The notes below the pieces were generated by a model that made no database searches, was not told the DNA's origin, and saw nothing but the letters and a program-made list of their open reading frames with translations. Shown here one piece after another: positions 40,713 to 49,563 of a stretch of 64,000 bases of DNA. Source of the stretch: JAGPUQ01 sp947084925 (GTDB lineage: Bacteria > Pseudomonadota > Gammaproteobacteria > Pseudomonadales > Porticoccaceae); assembly GCA_947084925.1 (NCBI GenBank), contig CAMTUJ010000006.1, forward strand, positions 15,720 to 79,719, read 5' to 3'. How positions within the stretch are numbered: the stretch's first letter is position 1; each line of letters opens with the position of its first letter. Both the position numbers and the translations under genes were made by a program.

Positions 40713-41602
40713 GTCTGAGGTGGCGTGGCCGTGAGTCCTGATTCACCCGGGCCGACTTCAGCACCGATATCGAGCAACAGTTCCGTCAACGTTTCAATTT
40801 CCAGGCGCAGCACCTGGCGACGGTCCACGATCGCATCGATGAAGGGTTGGTACGCCGCTTCGGTGCGAGTCCGCACCAGATGCCGCAACCGCTCGCTCAG
40901 CGTCGCGAGTTCACGTTCGCGCGCAAGCAGGTCGGCAAGTTGGCCGGACTGCGCGGTCTCGACCGGATCCAGTTTCTCCGCCGCGCCCAGAAGCTGACGC
41001 TGGCAGCTGTAAAACCGCGCATAACGCGCCCAGTTGCCAAAGTCGGCGCCCGCTCCGGACTTCAGCGCTCGAACGGCATGGCGGCGGCAATCGGCCCGGG
41101 AACCCGCCAATCCGGCGCGCAGATCCGCGCGATCGAAGGTGCCCAGCAGCCCGGGGTCCAGCGCGGTGACCAGTACCTCGAGCCGGCCGGACGCCAGCGC
41201 CGCAAGACGTTTGGGGGACATCTCGCGCCCCTCGATCACCACGACCGGCGGTGTTTCGCATATCTCCCGCACCCGCTCGAACACGGGGCTGGTATCCAGA
41301 CCATCCAACAAATCGGTGAACAACGCGCGCTGTGCAAAATGCTCCCGCAACGGCGCGAGACCATCGGCGATCACCTCCACCTGCGCCACCGCGCGGCCGG
41401 CAAGATCGGGGTCGGTGGCGGCGAACAGGTGGCCGAGCGCGGCCATGCGTTCGAGCGCTGCCTGCGCGTCAGACACACCCTGGAGCCGTTTGCGGGAAAC
41501 CGTGGCAAGCGCTTGCGCGGCGATAGCGATCTGCTCGCACAGGATGCGATTCAGTTCACTCGCGAGGGGAGTTTCGAGTTCGATGGCGTAAGCGGCGCAC
41601 AT
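40709..41602 (-). CDS. Hypothetical protein with CHAD-like helical C-terminus
   Basis: This 297-residue soluble protein is alpha-helical by composition, with many Leu, Ala, Arg and Glu heptad-like stretches. The segment DCRRHAVRALKSGAGADFGNWARYARFYSCQRQ followed by LADLLARERELATLSERLRHLV resembles the arginine-rich helices of CHAD domains, which bind polyphosphate. The match is partial and I am not sure of it. ATG at 41602 is used; GTG at 41617 is possible. It lies between thpR and the DUF779 gene. Confidence 0.5.
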   Translation of the reverse strand: MCAAYAIELETPLASELNRILCEQIAIAAQALATVSRKRLQGVSDAQAALERMAALGHLFAATDPDLAGRAVAQVEVIADGLAPLREHFAQRALFTDLLDGLDTSPVFERVREICETPPVVVIEGREMSPKRLAALASGRLEVLVTALDPGLLGTFDRADLRAGLAGSRADCRRHAVRALKSGAGADFGNWARYARFYSCQRQLLGAAEKLDPVETAQSGQLADLLARERELATLSERLRHLVRTRTEAAYQPFIDAIVDRRQVLRLEIETLTELLLDIGAEVGPGESGLTATPPQT

Positions 41603-41654
41603 GGCGCATGAAACCACAGTTCCCGTTCGGGATTAAACCAGCATGGTCGCGAAT

Positions 41655-42041
41655 TCAATCCCCGGCGCCAACACTGAGCGGTCGCGAGTTGGCCAGCTCC
41701 GCTTCCGTCAACAACCGGGAGCGGATCAGAAAACGTACTCCCAGAGGAATTTCCAGCGAAAAACTGGCGCCGCGCCCGGGCACCACATCGATGGTGGTAT
41801 GACAGTTTTCGTAGTACTGGAACTGTTCGGGTGACATGTAGAACTTGCAGCCGTGCACGTCACCCAGACAGACATCGCGGCTGCCGACACGAAAATCGCC
41901 CACCGCAAAACACATGGGCGCGGAGCCATCGCAGCAGCCGCCGCTCTGATGAAACAGCAGCGCACCGTGCCTGGCGCGCAACTGGTCCACCACGGCGCGC
42001 GCCGCGTCGGTGATGGCCAGTCGCTCGCAGAATTCCGTCAT
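41655..42041 (-). CDS. DUF779 domain protein
   Basis: This 128-residue protein shows the DUF779 hallmarks LLFHQSGGCCDGSAPMC and DVHGCKFYMSPEQFQYYENCHTTIDVVPGRGASFSLE, with conserved cysteines that could bind metal. DUF779 genes are very often found next to NAD-dependent aldehyde dehydrogenases, as here (13 bp after that gene). Its function is unknown; a role in dehydrogenase maturation or redox protection is inferred from linkage only. Confidence 0.88.
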   Translation of the reverse strand: MTEFCERLAITDAARAVVDQLRARHGALLFHQSGGCCDGSAPMCFAVGDFRVGSRDVCLGDVHGCKFYMSPEQFQYYENCHTTIDVVPGRGASFSLEIPLGVRFLIRSRLLTEAELANSRPLSVGAGD

Positions 42042-42054
42042 GCCGAAACAGATC

Positions 42055-43551
42055 TCAGAAGAAGCCCATTCTCTCCCTGGCGTAGGAAATCAGGACGTTT
42101 TTCGTATTGCGGTAATGGTCCAGCATCATATGGTGGTTTTCACGACCGATGCCGGATTTCTTGTAGCCGCCAAAGGACGCATGCGCGGGATAGACGTGGT
42201 AGCAGTTCACCCACACCCGACCCGCCTGGATGCCGCGCACGAAAGTCTGCACCTGGTGCATGTCCCGCGACCACACCGCCGACGCCAGGCCGTAGAGGGT
42301 GTCATTGGCGATGGCGAGCGCTTCGTCATCGTCCTTGAACGTGGTGACCGAAAGCACCGGCCCGAAAATCTCCTCCTGGAAGATACGCATCTTGTTGTGG
42401 CCCTTGAACACCGTGGGCTGGATGTAATACCCGCCCGGATACCGGGTATTCTTGTACGATTGCCCGCCGCAGAGCAGCTGCGCGCCCTCTTTCTTGCCGA
42501 TGTCGATGTAACTCAGGATTTTCTCGTACTGGTCGTTGGAGGCCTGGGCACCCATCATGGTGGTGAGTTCGTAGGGGTCGCCCATGTTGATCGCGGCCAC
42601 GCGGGGCAGACATTTTTCCATGAACCGCTCGTAGATGCTCTCGTGCACCAAAGCCCGCGACGGGCAGGTACAGACCTGACCCTGGTTGAGCGCAAACGAC
42701 ACGAAACCTTCGATCGCCTTGTCCAGGAAACCGTCGTCCTGATCCATCACACTCGCGCAAAAAATATTGGGCGACTTGCCGCCGAGTTCGAGCGATACCG
42801 GAATGATGTTCTCGGAGGCGTACTGCATGATGAGCCGGCCGGTGGTGGTTTCACCGGTAAAAGCGACTTTCTTGATATCGGGGTGAGACGCGAGCGGCTT
42901 GCCGGCCTCGGCGCCAAACCCGTTCACCACATTGAGCACTCCGGGCGGCAGCAGATCGCCGATGAGCTCCATCAGCACCAGAATCGACACCGGCGTCTGC
43001 TCGGCCGGTTTCAGCACCACGCAGTTGCCGGCGGCGAGCGCCGGCGCGATCTTCCAGGCCGCCATCAGCAGCGGGAAGTTCCAGGGAATGATCTGGCCCA
43101 CAACGCCGAGGGGTTCATGGATTTCCATCGACACCAGAGTGGCATCGATGTCGCTCACCGAGCCCGATTCGGTGCGAATGGCCGCGGCGAAATAACGAAA
43201 CTGGTCGATGACCAGCGGCAGATCGGCACCCAGCGTCTCGCGGATACCCTTGCCGTTATCGCAGGTCTCCACCATCGCCAGGTGCTGGATATTGGCTTCG
43301 ATGGTGTCGGCGATCTTGTTGAGTACCGCGCTGCGCGCGGCGGCCGAAGTCTTGCCCCACGCGGGAAAGGCCTCCCACGCTTTCTTCACCGCCAGATCGA
43401 TGTCCTTGGCGCTGGACTGGGGAATGCGCGTCACCAGTTTGCCGTCGATGGGCGAGGTGTCTTCGAAATACTTGCCGTCGATGGGAGCCACCCAGCGCCC
43501 GCCGATGTAGTTCTCGTACTGGGGTTTGAATTGCGGACGTTGAAACGTCAT
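42055..43551 (-). CDS. NAD-dependent aldehyde dehydrogenase (ExaC/AldB-like)
   Basis: This cytoplasmic enzyme oxidises short-chain aldehydes to acids. The 498-residue protein has GQIIPWNFPLLMAAWK, the general base in SLELGGKSPNIF, the catalytic cysteine in NQGQVCTCPSR (about residue 303), and EEIFGPVLSV. Close pairing with DUF779 matches acetaldehyde dehydrogenases used in ethanol oxidation. ATG at 43551 is preceded by GGGAGGTGACGG, a strong ribosome site. Its promoter must lie in the 200-bp gap shared with trmA. Confidence 0.92.
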   Translation of the reverse strand: MTFQRPQFKPQYENYIGGRWVAPIDGKYFEDTSPIDGKLVTRIPQSSAKDIDLAVKKAWEAFPAWGKTSAAARSAVLNKIADTIEANIQHLAMVETCDNGKGIRETLGADLPLVIDQFRYFAAAIRTESGSVSDIDATLVSMEIHEPLGVVGQIIPWNFPLLMAAWKIAPALAAGNCVVLKPAEQTPVSILVLMELIGDLLPPGVLNVVNGFGAEAGKPLASHPDIKKVAFTGETTTGRLIMQYASENIIPVSLELGGKSPNIFCASVMDQDDGFLDKAIEGFVSFALNQGQVCTCPSRALVHESIYERFMEKCLPRVAAINMGDPYELTTMMGAQASNDQYEKILSYIDIGKKEGAQLLCGGQSYKNTRYPGGYYIQPTVFKGHNKMRIFQEEIFGPVLSVTTFKDDDEALAIANDTLYGLASAVWSRDMHQVQTFVRGIQAGRVWVNCYHVYPAHASFGGYKKSGIGRENHHMMLDHYRNTKNVLISYARERMGFF

Positions 43552-43753
43552 CCGTCACCTCCCGATCATTGTGGTTATGTTATGGAAAGCCCCGCCGGAA
43601 CGAGGCAGGTGGTCGGCGATCCGCCGCACAGCACGAGCATCCGGCCCGCTTCGATTATCAGCGCACACCCGGGCTGGCGCAAGCCAAGCGGGGTACCGCC
43701 GCCGGCGCGGGAGCATCGACCGCTATAATCGGCCGCTTTGGGGTTCCCGCACC

Positions 43754-44863
43754 ATGACGCCACCTGCGCCCACGGACCCGTCCGGCTCACCGCCCGCCGC
43801 CACTGCCGACCTGACGCTGACAGCCAAGGTCAGCGCCTTGCGCGCGGACTTCGGCGCCCTGCTGCCAGACAGCATCAGCATTCATCCGTCGCCGGCCACC
43901 GGCTACCGGATGCGCGCGGAGTTCCGCATCTGGCATCAGGACGAGCGCTGCCACTACGCCATGTACCAACCCGGCGAATCCGGCACGCCCTACGTCATCG
44001 ACGACTTCCCGCCGGGCGCGCCGACCATCGCGCGCCTGATGCCGCCATTGCTCGCCGCCCTGAACGCAGCGCCGGCACTGCGGCGGCGTCTGTTCGCCGC
44101 GGAGTTCCTCACCACAATGGCGGGCGATGCCCTGATCACGCTCATCTACCACCGCGCGCTGGACGCGGCCTGGCGGGACGCCGCCGAGGCCCTCGCCAGG
44201 CACCTTGATTGCAGCCTGATCGGCCGCAGCCGCAAGCAAAAAATCGTGATCGGGCGCGATTATGTGATCGAAACAATGACCGTGGCCGGCCGCGGCTACT
44301 CCTGGCAGCAGATCGAATCCAGCTTCACCCAGCCCAATGCCGTCATCAATCGGGAGATGCTCGCCTGGACGGCGGAACAGGCCCGCAATCTCGGCGGCGA
44401 TCTGCTGGAGCTCTACTGCGGCAACGGCAATTTCACTTTGGTGCTGGCCGGCCGGTTCGAGCGCGTGCTCGCGACGGAAGTAGCGAAGCTGTCGGTGCGC
44501 GCCGCGCACCACAATCTGGAAACCAACGGCATCGACAATGTCGTGCTGGTGCGGATGTCCAGCGAGGAAGTGGGCCAGGCGCTGGTCGGGGTGCGCCCGT
44601 TCCGGCGCCTGCGGGAGATCGATCTCGGTGCCTACCGGTTCTCGACCCTGCTGGTCGATCCGCCGCGCGCCGGTCTCGACGCAACCACCCTCGCTCCCGC
44701 CAAAACCTTCAGCAATATTTTTTACATTTCCTGCAATCCGCAGACACTGAAAAACAACCTGCTGGCGTTGAACGAGACGCATCGCGTCGCCGAGTTCGCC
44801 GTGTTCGATCAGTTTCCCGGCACCCAACACCTGGAATGCGGTGCCTTGCTGGTCCGGCGCTGA
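43754..44863 (+). CDS. trmA: tRNA (uracil-54-C5)-methyltransferase TrmA
   Basis: TrmA makes ribothymidine at position 54 of tRNAs (and a matching base in tmRNA). The 369-residue protein has the SAM motif LYCGNGNFTLVL, LLVDPPRAGLD, and the nucleophile region YISCNPQTLKNNL with the catalytic cysteine. Length is close to E. coli TrmA (366). ATG at 43754 was chosen; the longer frame upstream overlaps the shared promoter region. It converges on the AEC carrier gene. Confidence 0.95.
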   Translation: MTPPAPTDPSGSPPAATADLTLTAKVSALRADFGALLPDSISIHPSPATGYRMRAEFRIWHQDERCHYAMYQPGESGTPYVIDDFPPGAPTIARLMPPLLAALNAAPALRRRLFAAEFLTTMAGDALITLIYHRALDAAWRDAAEALARHLDCSLIGRSRKQKIVIGRDYVIETMTVAGRGYSWQQIESSFTQPNAVINREMLAWTAEQARNLGGDLLELYCGNGNFTLVLAGRFERVLATEVAKLSVRAAHHNLETNGIDNVVLVRMSSEEVGQALVGVRPFRRLREIDLGAYRFSTLLVDPPRAGLDATTLAPAKTFSNIFYISCNPQTLKNNLLALNETHRVAEFAVFDQFPGTQHLECGALLVRR

Positions 44864-44885
44864 AACCGACGCGCGCCGGCAGGTC

Positions 44886-45830
44886 TCAGGCGAGGCCGAA
44901 CACCCGCAGCAGAATCAGGCCACCGCAGTTGACCACGAAGGACAGCAGTCCGCTGACCAGCACGATATTGGCTGCCAGCCGGCGGCTGCCGCCGAACATC
45001 TCGGCAAACACCACGCTGATGGTGGCGGTCGGCGAGGCGAGCACCAGAAACAGGATGCCGAGTTCCATGCCGCGCACCCCGGCCCAATAGCCCAGCGGCA
45101 CGCCGATCAGCGGCATCCACAGGCATTTGTAGAACGCCGCCCCCCAGCTCACCAGGGTCGGTTTGCGCAGTTCGCGAAAATCCAGGGACGCACCCAGGGT
45201 AAAGAGCACCAGCGGCACCGTGAGCTGCCCCAGAATTTTTCCGGTGTCCACCAGAATCCCGGGCAAGGGCAGCCGCACCGCGCCCGCCGCCACGCCCAGC
45301 ACAATGCCGATGATGACCGGATTCCTGAACGCGTCGCGGCCCAGTCCGCGCCCCGATCCCGCGTCCCCGTAGCGGCGCAGCATGGCGATGGAAAACACAT
45401 TGCCGAACACGATGAACACCGCCATCGGCAGCGATGCGAGCGCCACGCCCTCGACGCCGTAGACGCTCTGCGCCATGGCGAGCCCGGCGATCAGCAGATT
45501 GCCGCGTGCCGCCCCTTGCAGGAACACGCCGCGCTGTTCCCGCGTCCGCACCATCAGCACCGCCAACGGCCAGGCCAGCAGCGCGAGTCCCATCACCAGC
45601 GCCGTGCTGATCAGCAGAAAACGCGGCGCGCGGGTGACTTCGATCTCGGCGCCGGCCAGGGACAGAAACAGCATCGCCGGCGCGCCCAGATTGAACACCA
45701 GCCGCGAGGCATCACGCAGAAAACCGTCGCTCAGCGCCCCGGCCCGGCGCAGCACCACACCCAGGGCGGTGACCAGATAGATGGGCGTGACGGTGCCCAA
45801 GGCGAACCAGACGATGTCCAGGTAATTCAT
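44886..45830 (-). CDS. AEC family (auxin-efflux-like) transporter
   Basis: This 314-residue inner-membrane protein has about ten hydrophobic segments and the family pattern GTVTPIYLVTALGVVLRRAG near the N-terminus. Further on it has PVIIGIVLGVAAG and ASPTATISVVFAEMFGGS. AEC carriers in bacteria move small organic anions such as malate. The exact substrate is unknown. It is divergent from murI, with a 193-bp gap. Confidence 0.85.
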   Translation of the reverse strand: MNYLDIVWFALGTVTPIYLVTALGVVLRRAGALSDGFLRDASRLVFNLGAPAMLFLSLAGAEIEVTRAPRFLLISTALVMGLALLAWPLAVLMVRTREQRGVFLQGAARGNLLIAGLAMAQSVYGVEGVALASLPMAVFIVFGNVFSIAMLRRYGDAGSGRGLGRDAFRNPVIIGIVLGVAAGAVRLPLPGILVDTGKILGQLTVPLVLFTLGASLDFRELRKPTLVSWGAAFYKCLWMPLIGVPLGYWAGVRGMELGILFLVLASPTATISVVFAEMFGGSRRLAANIVLVSGLLSFVVNCGGLILLRVFGLA

Positions 45831-46023
45831 CGCGGCGAGGAGACCAAGGCAGGCAAGTGTGAAAAGGCCGTCGGGCGCGACCGCGGCCGGTCAGCGCGCA
45901 ACGAGGATCGGATTCAGGCAGAACACGTCCGCAACCGGCGGGCAGGCGACGCCGCGGCCACAGGCCGTCAGTCTACCGAACGCAAGTCCCGACATCCCGC
46001 CCGCTGCGGTAGAATTCCGCGCC

Positions 46024-46809
46024 ATGACGCGTGCTCCCAGGGTATTGGTATTCGATTCCGGCGTCGGCGGTCTCAGTGTGCTGGCCGCGCTGCGCGCCCG
46101 CGCGCCGGGCTGCGATTTCATCTTTGCCTGCGACAACGCCGCCTTCCCCTACGGCACCAAGGCGGAAACCGAGCTGGTCGAACGCGTGGACAAGGTCCTG
46201 CACCAGCTGGTGCGCCGGGAGCAGCCCGACATTCTGGTGGTGGCCTGCAATACCGCGAGCACCGTGGCGCTGCCGCGCCTGCGCGCGCGCATCCCGAATC
46301 CGGTGGTCGGCGTGGTGCCCGCCATCAAACCCGCCGCCGCGCTGTCCGCCACCAAGGTCATCGGTCTGCTGGGCACCCCGGGCACCGTGAGCCGGCCCTA
46401 CACCCGGCAGCTGATCGCCGACTTCGCGGCCGACTGCGAAGTGGTCTGCCTGGGCAGCTCGCGGCTGGTCGAGATCGCGGAACAGGCGCTGCGCGGCACG
46501 GCGCCGGATATCGACGAACTGCGCGCCATCCTGGCTCCGCTGTTCACCAACCCGGCGCTCGACACGCTGGTCCTCGCCTGCACGCATTTCCCGCTGCTCG
46601 CCGAGGCGCTCGCCACGGCCGCCCCGCGCCCGGTGCACTGGGTGGATTCCGGCGATGCCATCGCGCGGCGCGTGCTGACCCTGCTGTCCGGCCCCGCGGA
46701 TGGACCCGACCGGGGGTTTCGCGCCCTGTTCACCGGCGCCGCCGGCAGCGACATCCTGCATCCGGCGCTGGCGGTGCGAGGCTGCACGGAAGTCGCGATC
46801 TTGCCGTGA
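46024..46809 (+). CDS. murI: Glutamate racemase
   Basis: MurI makes D-glutamate for peptidoglycan. The 261-residue protein has FDSGVGGLSVLAAL, with the first substrate-binding aspartate, VVACNTASTVALP with the first catalytic cysteine, and LVLACTHFPLL with the second. ATG at 46024 is used; the longer upstream frame is not. It is followed by an IS30 remnant. Confidence 0.95.
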   Translation: MTRAPRVLVFDSGVGGLSVLAALRARAPGCDFIFACDNAAFPYGTKAETELVERVDKVLHQLVRREQPDILVVACNTASTVALPRLRARIPNPVVGVVPAIKPAAALSATKVIGLLGTPGTVSRPYTRQLIADFAADCEVVCLGSSRLVEIAEQALRGTAPDIDELRAILAPLFTNPALDTLVLACTHFPLLAEALATAAPRPVHWVDSGDAIARRVLTLLSGPADGPDRGFRALFTGAAGSDILHPALAVRGCTEVAILP

Positions 46810-46893
46810 AAGCGCGGAGTCATCACGTATCGCTGTTCGTGAGTCTTTCGCGATTGAATCCAGGGCGGTTTCAGGTCCGAAGTGCAGGAAGTC

Positions 46894-46925
46894 GGTGATG
46901 ATGCCTATAGGTGATGATGCCTATA
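46894..46925. repeat. Tandem duplication of a 16-bp unit
   Basis: The 16-base unit GGTGATGATGCCTATA occurs twice in direct tandem (46894-46909 and 46910-46925), at the edge of the IS30-type remnant. It could mark the 3' end of the element or a small replication slip. Confidence 0.7.
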
Positions 46926-47275
46926 GAAGTCGAAGAACTCTGGCATGAACAGTTCGGCGGGACACTTCCAGCCGGGGCTTGTTCGGAGTCGCATGTTGAG
47001 CGGCCAGGCCGCGGCGTCGAGTTCGGCTCGAGTGAAACCGGTGACGGCCACAGCAGTGCCGGCATTGTCCAACGTGACCAGGGCCACAAGCAGCGAGGCT
47101 CGCTCGACTCGTGTGTCGACAACGGACGCGTTACGCGCGCCCTTGAATCGGATCGCCTTCCCAATGGCCGGGAATGATGCGCTCATCGCGCTGCGGTGGC
47201 CGCTGATGGATGCGGGGCATGTCGGGCCAAACGTGCGCGATATCCGCCCGCTGCGGGCAAGGCTCGCGCGGTTTT
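46905..47275 (-). pseudogene. IS30 family transposase remnant
   Basis: Pieces of an IS30 transposase are readable in shifting frames on the minus strand. ADIAHVWPDMPRIHQRPPQRD leads to IIPGHWEGDPI, a hallmark of the IS30 catalytic core with its first Asp. After a one-base shift come KGARNASVVDTRVERASLLVALVTLDNAG, then a jump to the C-terminus LNMRLRTSPGWKCPAELFMPEFFDF. The part between, about 100 residues with the rest of the active site, is deleted. This fills most of the murI-corA gap. Confidence 0.8.
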
Positions 47276-47282
47276 GACTATC

Positions 47283-48398
47283 ATGAGCATGAGCACCGCC
47301 ACGCCCCGAGCCGTCCCCATGCGCAAGATCGTCAAACGCTATCATCCGCCGGGCACTCCGCCCGGCACCTTGATCCCGGCCGCGGAAGGCGCCACGCCGG
47401 CCCGCATCCGGCTGCTGGAATACACCGCTGAGAGCTGCAAGGAGATCGCCGTCCAGTCACTGGATGACTGCCTGCCCTATCTGAAAACCCCCGCCGCCAC
47501 CTGGATTCACATTCAAGGCACGCCCTCGCCGACGATGCTGCAGCAACTGGGACAGAAATTCGGTTTGCATCCGCTCGCGCTGGAAGATGTGCAGAACACC
47601 GGCCAGCGGCCCAAGTTCGATCCGCATCCGGGACATTATTTCCTGATCGCCGCGCTACCGCGCAGCGCGGAAAATGAAGTTCATATGGACCAGGTCAGTA
47701 TCTTCCTCGGCCCCGGTTTTCTCATCACTTTCACCAGCAATGGCGAGGACCCCTTCGAACCCGTGCGCAAACGCCTGCACGCCGAATCCAGCCTGATCCG
47801 CGGTTATCCGGTGGGCTATCTGCTCTACGCCGTGCTCGATCTGGTGATCGATGCGGGTTTTCCGGTGCTCGAAAAACTTGGCGAGGAAATCGAACACCTG
47901 GAAGAAGCCGTGCTCGACAGCCCCTCCCGCGACACGGTCGCAACCATTCACCATTTGCGCCGCAACCTGCTGGTGCTGCGCCGCATGTTGTGGCCGCAGC
48001 GGGATCTGGTGAGCGCCGTTCTGCGCGAAGAAAACGACCTCATCGATGAACACACCCGCCTCTATCTGCGCGACTGCCACGACCACGCCATCCAGGTGAT
48101 GGATCTGCTGGGAAACTACCGCGACATGACCACCAGCCTGATGGACATCTACCTGTCGAGCCTGAGCTACCGCATGAACGATGCGATGCGCACACTCACC
48201 GTGATCGCCACCATCTTCATGCCGCTGACCTTCATCGCCGGGCTCTACGGCATGAATTTCGGCAACGGCAACCCGGCCGCGAGCCCGCTGGCGATGCCGG
48301 AACTCAACTGGTACTTCGGCTACCCCATGGCGCTCGGGATCATGGTCGCGGTGGCCGGTGCCATGGGGCTCTACTTCAAGCGCAAGGGCTGGTTTTAG
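47283..48398 (+). CDS. corA: CorA-type magnesium/cobalt channel
   Basis: CorA forms a pentameric Mg2+ channel in the inner membrane. The 371-residue protein has a large cytoplasmic N-terminal domain (DQVSIFLGPGFLITF, LVIDAGFPVLEKLGEEIEHLEEAV). Two C-terminal membrane helices follow, the first ending in the selectivity motif YGMNF, and a basic end (KRKGWF) completes the protein. ATG at 47283 is used; the next in-frame ATG is at 47289. The frame extends upstream into the IS30 remnant without similarity. A broken Mg2+-importing ATPase gene (mgtA) lies in the same window, so CorA may be the main Mg2+ uptake route. Confidence 0.93.
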   Translation: MSMSTATPRAVPMRKIVKRYHPPGTPPGTLIPAAEGATPARIRLLEYTAESCKEIAVQSLDDCLPYLKTPAATWIHIQGTPSPTMLQQLGQKFGLHPLALEDVQNTGQRPKFDPHPGHYFLIAALPRSAENEVHMDQVSIFLGPGFLITFTSNGEDPFEPVRKRLHAESSLIRGYPVGYLLYAVLDLVIDAGFPVLEKLGEEIEHLEEAVLDSPSRDTVATIHHLRRNLLVLRRMLWPQRDLVSAVLREENDLIDEHTRLYLRDCHDHAIQVMDLLGNYRDMTTSLMDIYLSSLSYRMNDAMRTLTVIATIFMPLTFIAGLYGMNFGNGNPAASPLAMPELNWYFGYPMALGIMVAVAGAMGLYFKRKGWF

Positions 48399-48454
48399 CC
48401 GTTTTTCAACGAGCTGCCGGGGCCTGGCAACGCCATCCGGATCGACTCCCGCCG

Positions 48455-48483
48455 TTGACATACATTCAAACAATCATTAGATT
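48455..48483 (+). promoter_or_regulatory. Sigma70-type promoter of the sulfur operon
   Basis: A perfect TTGACA (48455-48460) and TAGATT (48478-48483) are 17 bases apart. The predicted transcription start is at about 48490, which is 0-3 bases before the ATG at 48492. The mRNA would therefore be leaderless or nearly so. Confidence 0.8.
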
Positions 48484-48487
48484 GTTT
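48468..48487. promoter_or_regulatory. Operator-like palindrome for the ArsR-rhodanese regulator
   Basis: A perfect 8-bp inverted repeat, AAACAATC and GATTGTTT with a 4-base spacer ATTA, covers the -10 box and ends 4 bases before the ATG. AT-rich palindromes of this type over the promoter are the usual sites of ArsR-family repressors. Binding here would block RNA polymerase directly. Confidence 0.7.
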
Positions 48488-48491
48488 TCCC

Positions 48492-49160
48492 ATGGCAACG
48501 CGCACCTTGAAAGACCCCCTGTACGAACAGGTCGCCCGCATCGGCAAGGCGCTGGCGAGCCCCAGGCGCCTGGAACTGCTGGAGCTGCTCGCCCAGGGCG
48601 AAAAGACCGTCGAAATGCTGGCCGCTGCGCTGGCCATCGACCTGAAGCTGGCGAGCGCCCATCTGAAGGCGCTGGCGGCGGCGCGCATCGTGGCCAGCCG
48701 GCGCGACGGCAAATACCGGTGGTACCGCCTGAGCGGGCCGGATGTCGCGCAGCTCTGGGTGCGGTTGCGCGAAGTGGCGGAAACGCATCTGGCGGAACTG
48801 CGGGTTGCCCTGCACGCCATGGCGGGCGCTCCCGAAACCCTGGTGGCGACCGCGCGGGAAGAGCTGCTGACGCAGGCGCGCAGCGGTGCGATCGTCGTCA
48901 TCGACGTGCGTCCGCGCGACGAGTACGACACCGCGCACCTGCCGTTTGCGCGCTCGCTGCCGCTGGCGGAACTCGAAGCGCGGCTGGCGGAATTGCCTGC
49001 GGACAAGGACATCGTCGCCTACTGTCGCGGTCCTTTCTGTCTGTTCGCCGACACCGCGGTGCGGTTACTCACCGCCCGGGGCTACCGCGCGCGCAAGCTG
49101 CGCGACGGTGTCAGTGAATGGCAGGCAGCGGGGCTGCCGCTGGCCATGGCGGCACGCTGA
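48492..49160 (+). CDS. ArsR-family regulator fused to rhodanese domain
   Basis: This 222-residue protein joins an N-terminal winged-helix ArsR repressor (residues about 10-105) to a C-terminal rhodanese domain (about 120-222). The repressor part includes RIGKALASPRRLELLELLAQG and a recognition-helix region LKLASAHLKALAAARIV. The rhodanese active site is AYCRGPFC, with Cys178 as nucleophile and Cys183 beside it. The ArsR part has no cysteine at all, unlike the sulfide sensors SqrR and BigR. Sensing of persulfide is therefore likely done by the rhodanese cysteines. No ribosome site precedes the ATG. It heads an operon with the dsrE-like, persulfide dioxygenase and MFS genes. Confidence 0.93.
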   Translation: MATRTLKDPLYEQVARIGKALASPRRLELLELLAQGEKTVEMLAAALAIDLKLASAHLKALAAARIVASRRDGKYRWYRLSGPDVAQLWVRLREVAETHLAELRVALHAMAGAPETLVATAREELLTQARSGAIVVIDVRPRDEYDTAHLPFARSLPLAELEARLAELPADKDIVAYCRGPFCLFADTAVRLLTARGYRARKLRDGVSEWQAAGLPLAMAAR

Positions 49161-49188
49161 CGTTTCGGCAAACCCGGGAGGAAACCGC

Positions 49189-49539
49189 GTGACCACTACC
49201 CTGTTCATTCTCAACGACGGCCCCTACGGCAGCGAACGCGCCTATAACGCGCTGCGCGTTGCCGGCGCGCTCGTCGGGCGACCGGATCAAGCGGTGCGGG
49301 TGTTCCTCCTCGGTGATGCCGTGGGCTGCGCCCGCGCCGGACAGAAAGTCCCGGAGGGCTACTACAACCTGCAACTCATGCTGGGCAAGGTCGCCCGCCA
49401 GGGTGAAGTGGGCGTGTGCGGCACCTGCATGGACGCCCGTGGCCTGCTGGATGCGGACCTGATCGACGGCGCGCCGCGTTCGACGCTGGCCCAACTCGCC
49501 GACTGGACCGCCACGGCAGACAAGGTTCTGGTTTTTTAG
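49189..49539 (+). CDS. DsrE/DsrF-like sulfur-relay protein
   Basis: This 116-residue protein has the DsrE-like pattern TLFILNDGPYGSERAYNALRVAGAL and VFLLGDAVGCARAGQ, with the conserved cysteine pair in GVCGTCMDARGL. DsrE-like proteins carry persulfide sulfur between enzymes. GTG at 49189 follows GGGAGGAAACC. It is 28 bp after the regulator gene and 24 bp before the persulfide dioxygenase gene, so it belongs to the operon. Confidence 0.88.
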   Translation: MTTTLFILNDGPYGSERAYNALRVAGALVGRPDQAVRVFLLGDAVGCARAGQKVPEGYYNLQLMLGKVARQGEVGVCGTCMDARGLLDADLIDGAPRSTLAQLADWTATADKVLVF

Positions 49540-49563
49540 TGCTCGTGTTCTGAGGAGGTCATC

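Noticed and set aside
46894..46925. Repeated 16-mer as a possible CRISPR
   Set aside because: Only two copies in direct tandem with no spacer; no cas genes in the window.
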